DNA of 42,856 nucleotides, taken from assembly GCA_004356825.1 (NCBI GenBank), contig SMXC01000199.1, positions 1 to 42,856 on the forward strand, in the 5' to 3' direction. The position numbers were made by a program, and so were the translations under genes. The notes beneath the pieces were generated by a model that worked only from the letters and a program-made list of their open reading frames with translations, did no database searches and had not been told where the DNA came from. Each line of letters starts with the position of its first letter. Within the stretch, counting starts at the first letter, position 1. Positions 42,580 through 42,856 of this stretch are shown in pieces. The DNA comes from Caldithrix sp. (GTDB lineage: Bacteria > Zhuqueibacterota > Zhuqueibacteria > Oceanimicrobiales > Oceanimicrobiaceae).

Positions 42580-42856
42580 TCAAACCCCCACACCGTAATA
42601 TTGCAAAATTTCACGGCCTGCAGGAGTAATCCTGTCCCTGGTCCAGGGGGGGCTCCAAACGATTTCTATATCGACATTTTTTACCCCGGAAATTTTTCTG
42701 ACCTCCTCATCAACGTCCAACAGAATCATATCAATCGCGGGACATCCCATGGCTGTAAACGTCATCTCAATTGCTACTATCGCGTGCAGTACCTCAACTT
42801 TATAGATTATCCCTAAATCGACGATACTGAGCGGGTATTCGGGATCATTAACTGCC
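42580..42856 (-). CDS. MIP18-family (DUF59) PaaD N-terminal-like protein, 5' end beyond the window
   Basis: The ORF track starts at 42765, but the frame stays open to the window edge and the extra residues are the conserved MIP18 core: 'NDPEYPLSIVDLGIIYKVEV', then 'TFTAMGCPAIDMIL' and 'IEIVWSPPWTRDRITPAG'. The DPE, VDLG, TxxGCP and WxPPW motifs all match PaaD/SufT-type DUF59 proteins. The gene stops at 'QYYGVGV', where full PaaD would go on to its zinc ribbon. The protein probably helps insert iron into the oxygenase encoded downstream. The start lies outside the window. Confidence 0.88.
   Translation of the reverse strand, partial: AVNDPEYPLSIVDLGIIYKVEVLHAIVAIEMTFTAMGCPAIDMILLDVDEEVRKISGVKNVDIEIVWSPPWTRDRITPAGREILQYYGVGV

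Noticed and set aside
42580-42765. MIP18-like gene starting at the internal ATG 42765
   Set aside because: The frame upstream stays open to the window edge and encodes the conserved DPE and VDLG motifs, so the start lies outside.
1-42856. CRISPR arrays, tRNA or rRNA genes, transposases, prophage genes
   Set aside because: Looked for by eye across the window; no regularly spaced repeats, cloverleaf-like gaps or mobile-element genes were found.

Overview
The window is a gene-dense bacterial chromosome segment: about 45 protein genes, no rRNA, tRNA, CRISPR array or transposase seen. The gene families point to the FCB superphylum: a DUF2723 GT-C protein with C-terminal TPRs, a DUF4837 lipoprotein, DUF4139, LapA/LapB, cmk-rpsA, and an AMIN/Amidase_3 hydrolase. 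Clear Shine-Dalgarno sites (e.g. before rpsA, purE and paaB), frequent GTG/TTG starts, and degenerate intergenic 'CTCTGTG/CTTTGCG' repeats fit an uncultured lineage such as KSB1, Calditrichota or Ignavibacteria-like bacteria better than a typical Bacteroidetes. This placement is inference; no 16S gene is present.

Layout. 1-4.1 kb: DUF4139 exported protein and recG. 4.1-15.7 kb: mostly cell-surface glycoconjugate genes (GT-C/DUF2723, two GT2 enzymes, a zinc-ribbon methyltransferase, a PfkB sugar kinase, an RfbD-like reductase, a dolichol-phosphate-mannose-synthase-like GT2, and a GT2-phosphoglycosyltransferase fusion), interrupted by a DUF4837 lipoprotein, purE and a small frameshifted secreted protein. 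15.7-21.5 kb: housekeeping genes accA, a Trm112-like protein missing from the ORF track, scpA-scpB-rluB, a 569-aa Rossmann protein of unknown role, and cmk. 21.6-31.9 kb: rpsA, lapA-lapB, a SPOR protein, moeA, a cell-wall amidase, a small lipoprotein, an HDAC-family deacetylase, pcm and an unusual RpiB. 32.1-35.7 kb: a double-PspC protein, a LiaI/LiaF-like membrane protein with a strong terminator, then a zinc dehydrogenase overlapping aroB.

From 36 kb to the end every gene is on the minus strand: a frameshifted TPR protein, trhO, an SDR oxidoreductase, a double-CDGSH ferredoxin-like protein, a zinc-ribbon protein, PaaC-like and PaaB-like subunits, and a MIP18/PaaD-like gene running off the window. 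The last part looks like a rearranged phenylacetyl-CoA-epoxidase-type cluster in which PaaD is split into two genes placed apart.

Most notable points: (1) the 715-aa GT2-PGT fusion, where the catalytic Asp-Glu dyad of the sugar-phosphate transferase domain reads Asn-Lys and the usual segment before it is missing; (2) the split PaaD; (3) an N-terminally extended RpiB with Asp in place of the usual active-site Cys; (4) two genes each broken by one base in a homopolymer, which can be reconstructed exactly; (5) a PspC-PspC fusion with a strong internal ribosome-binding site and start codon.
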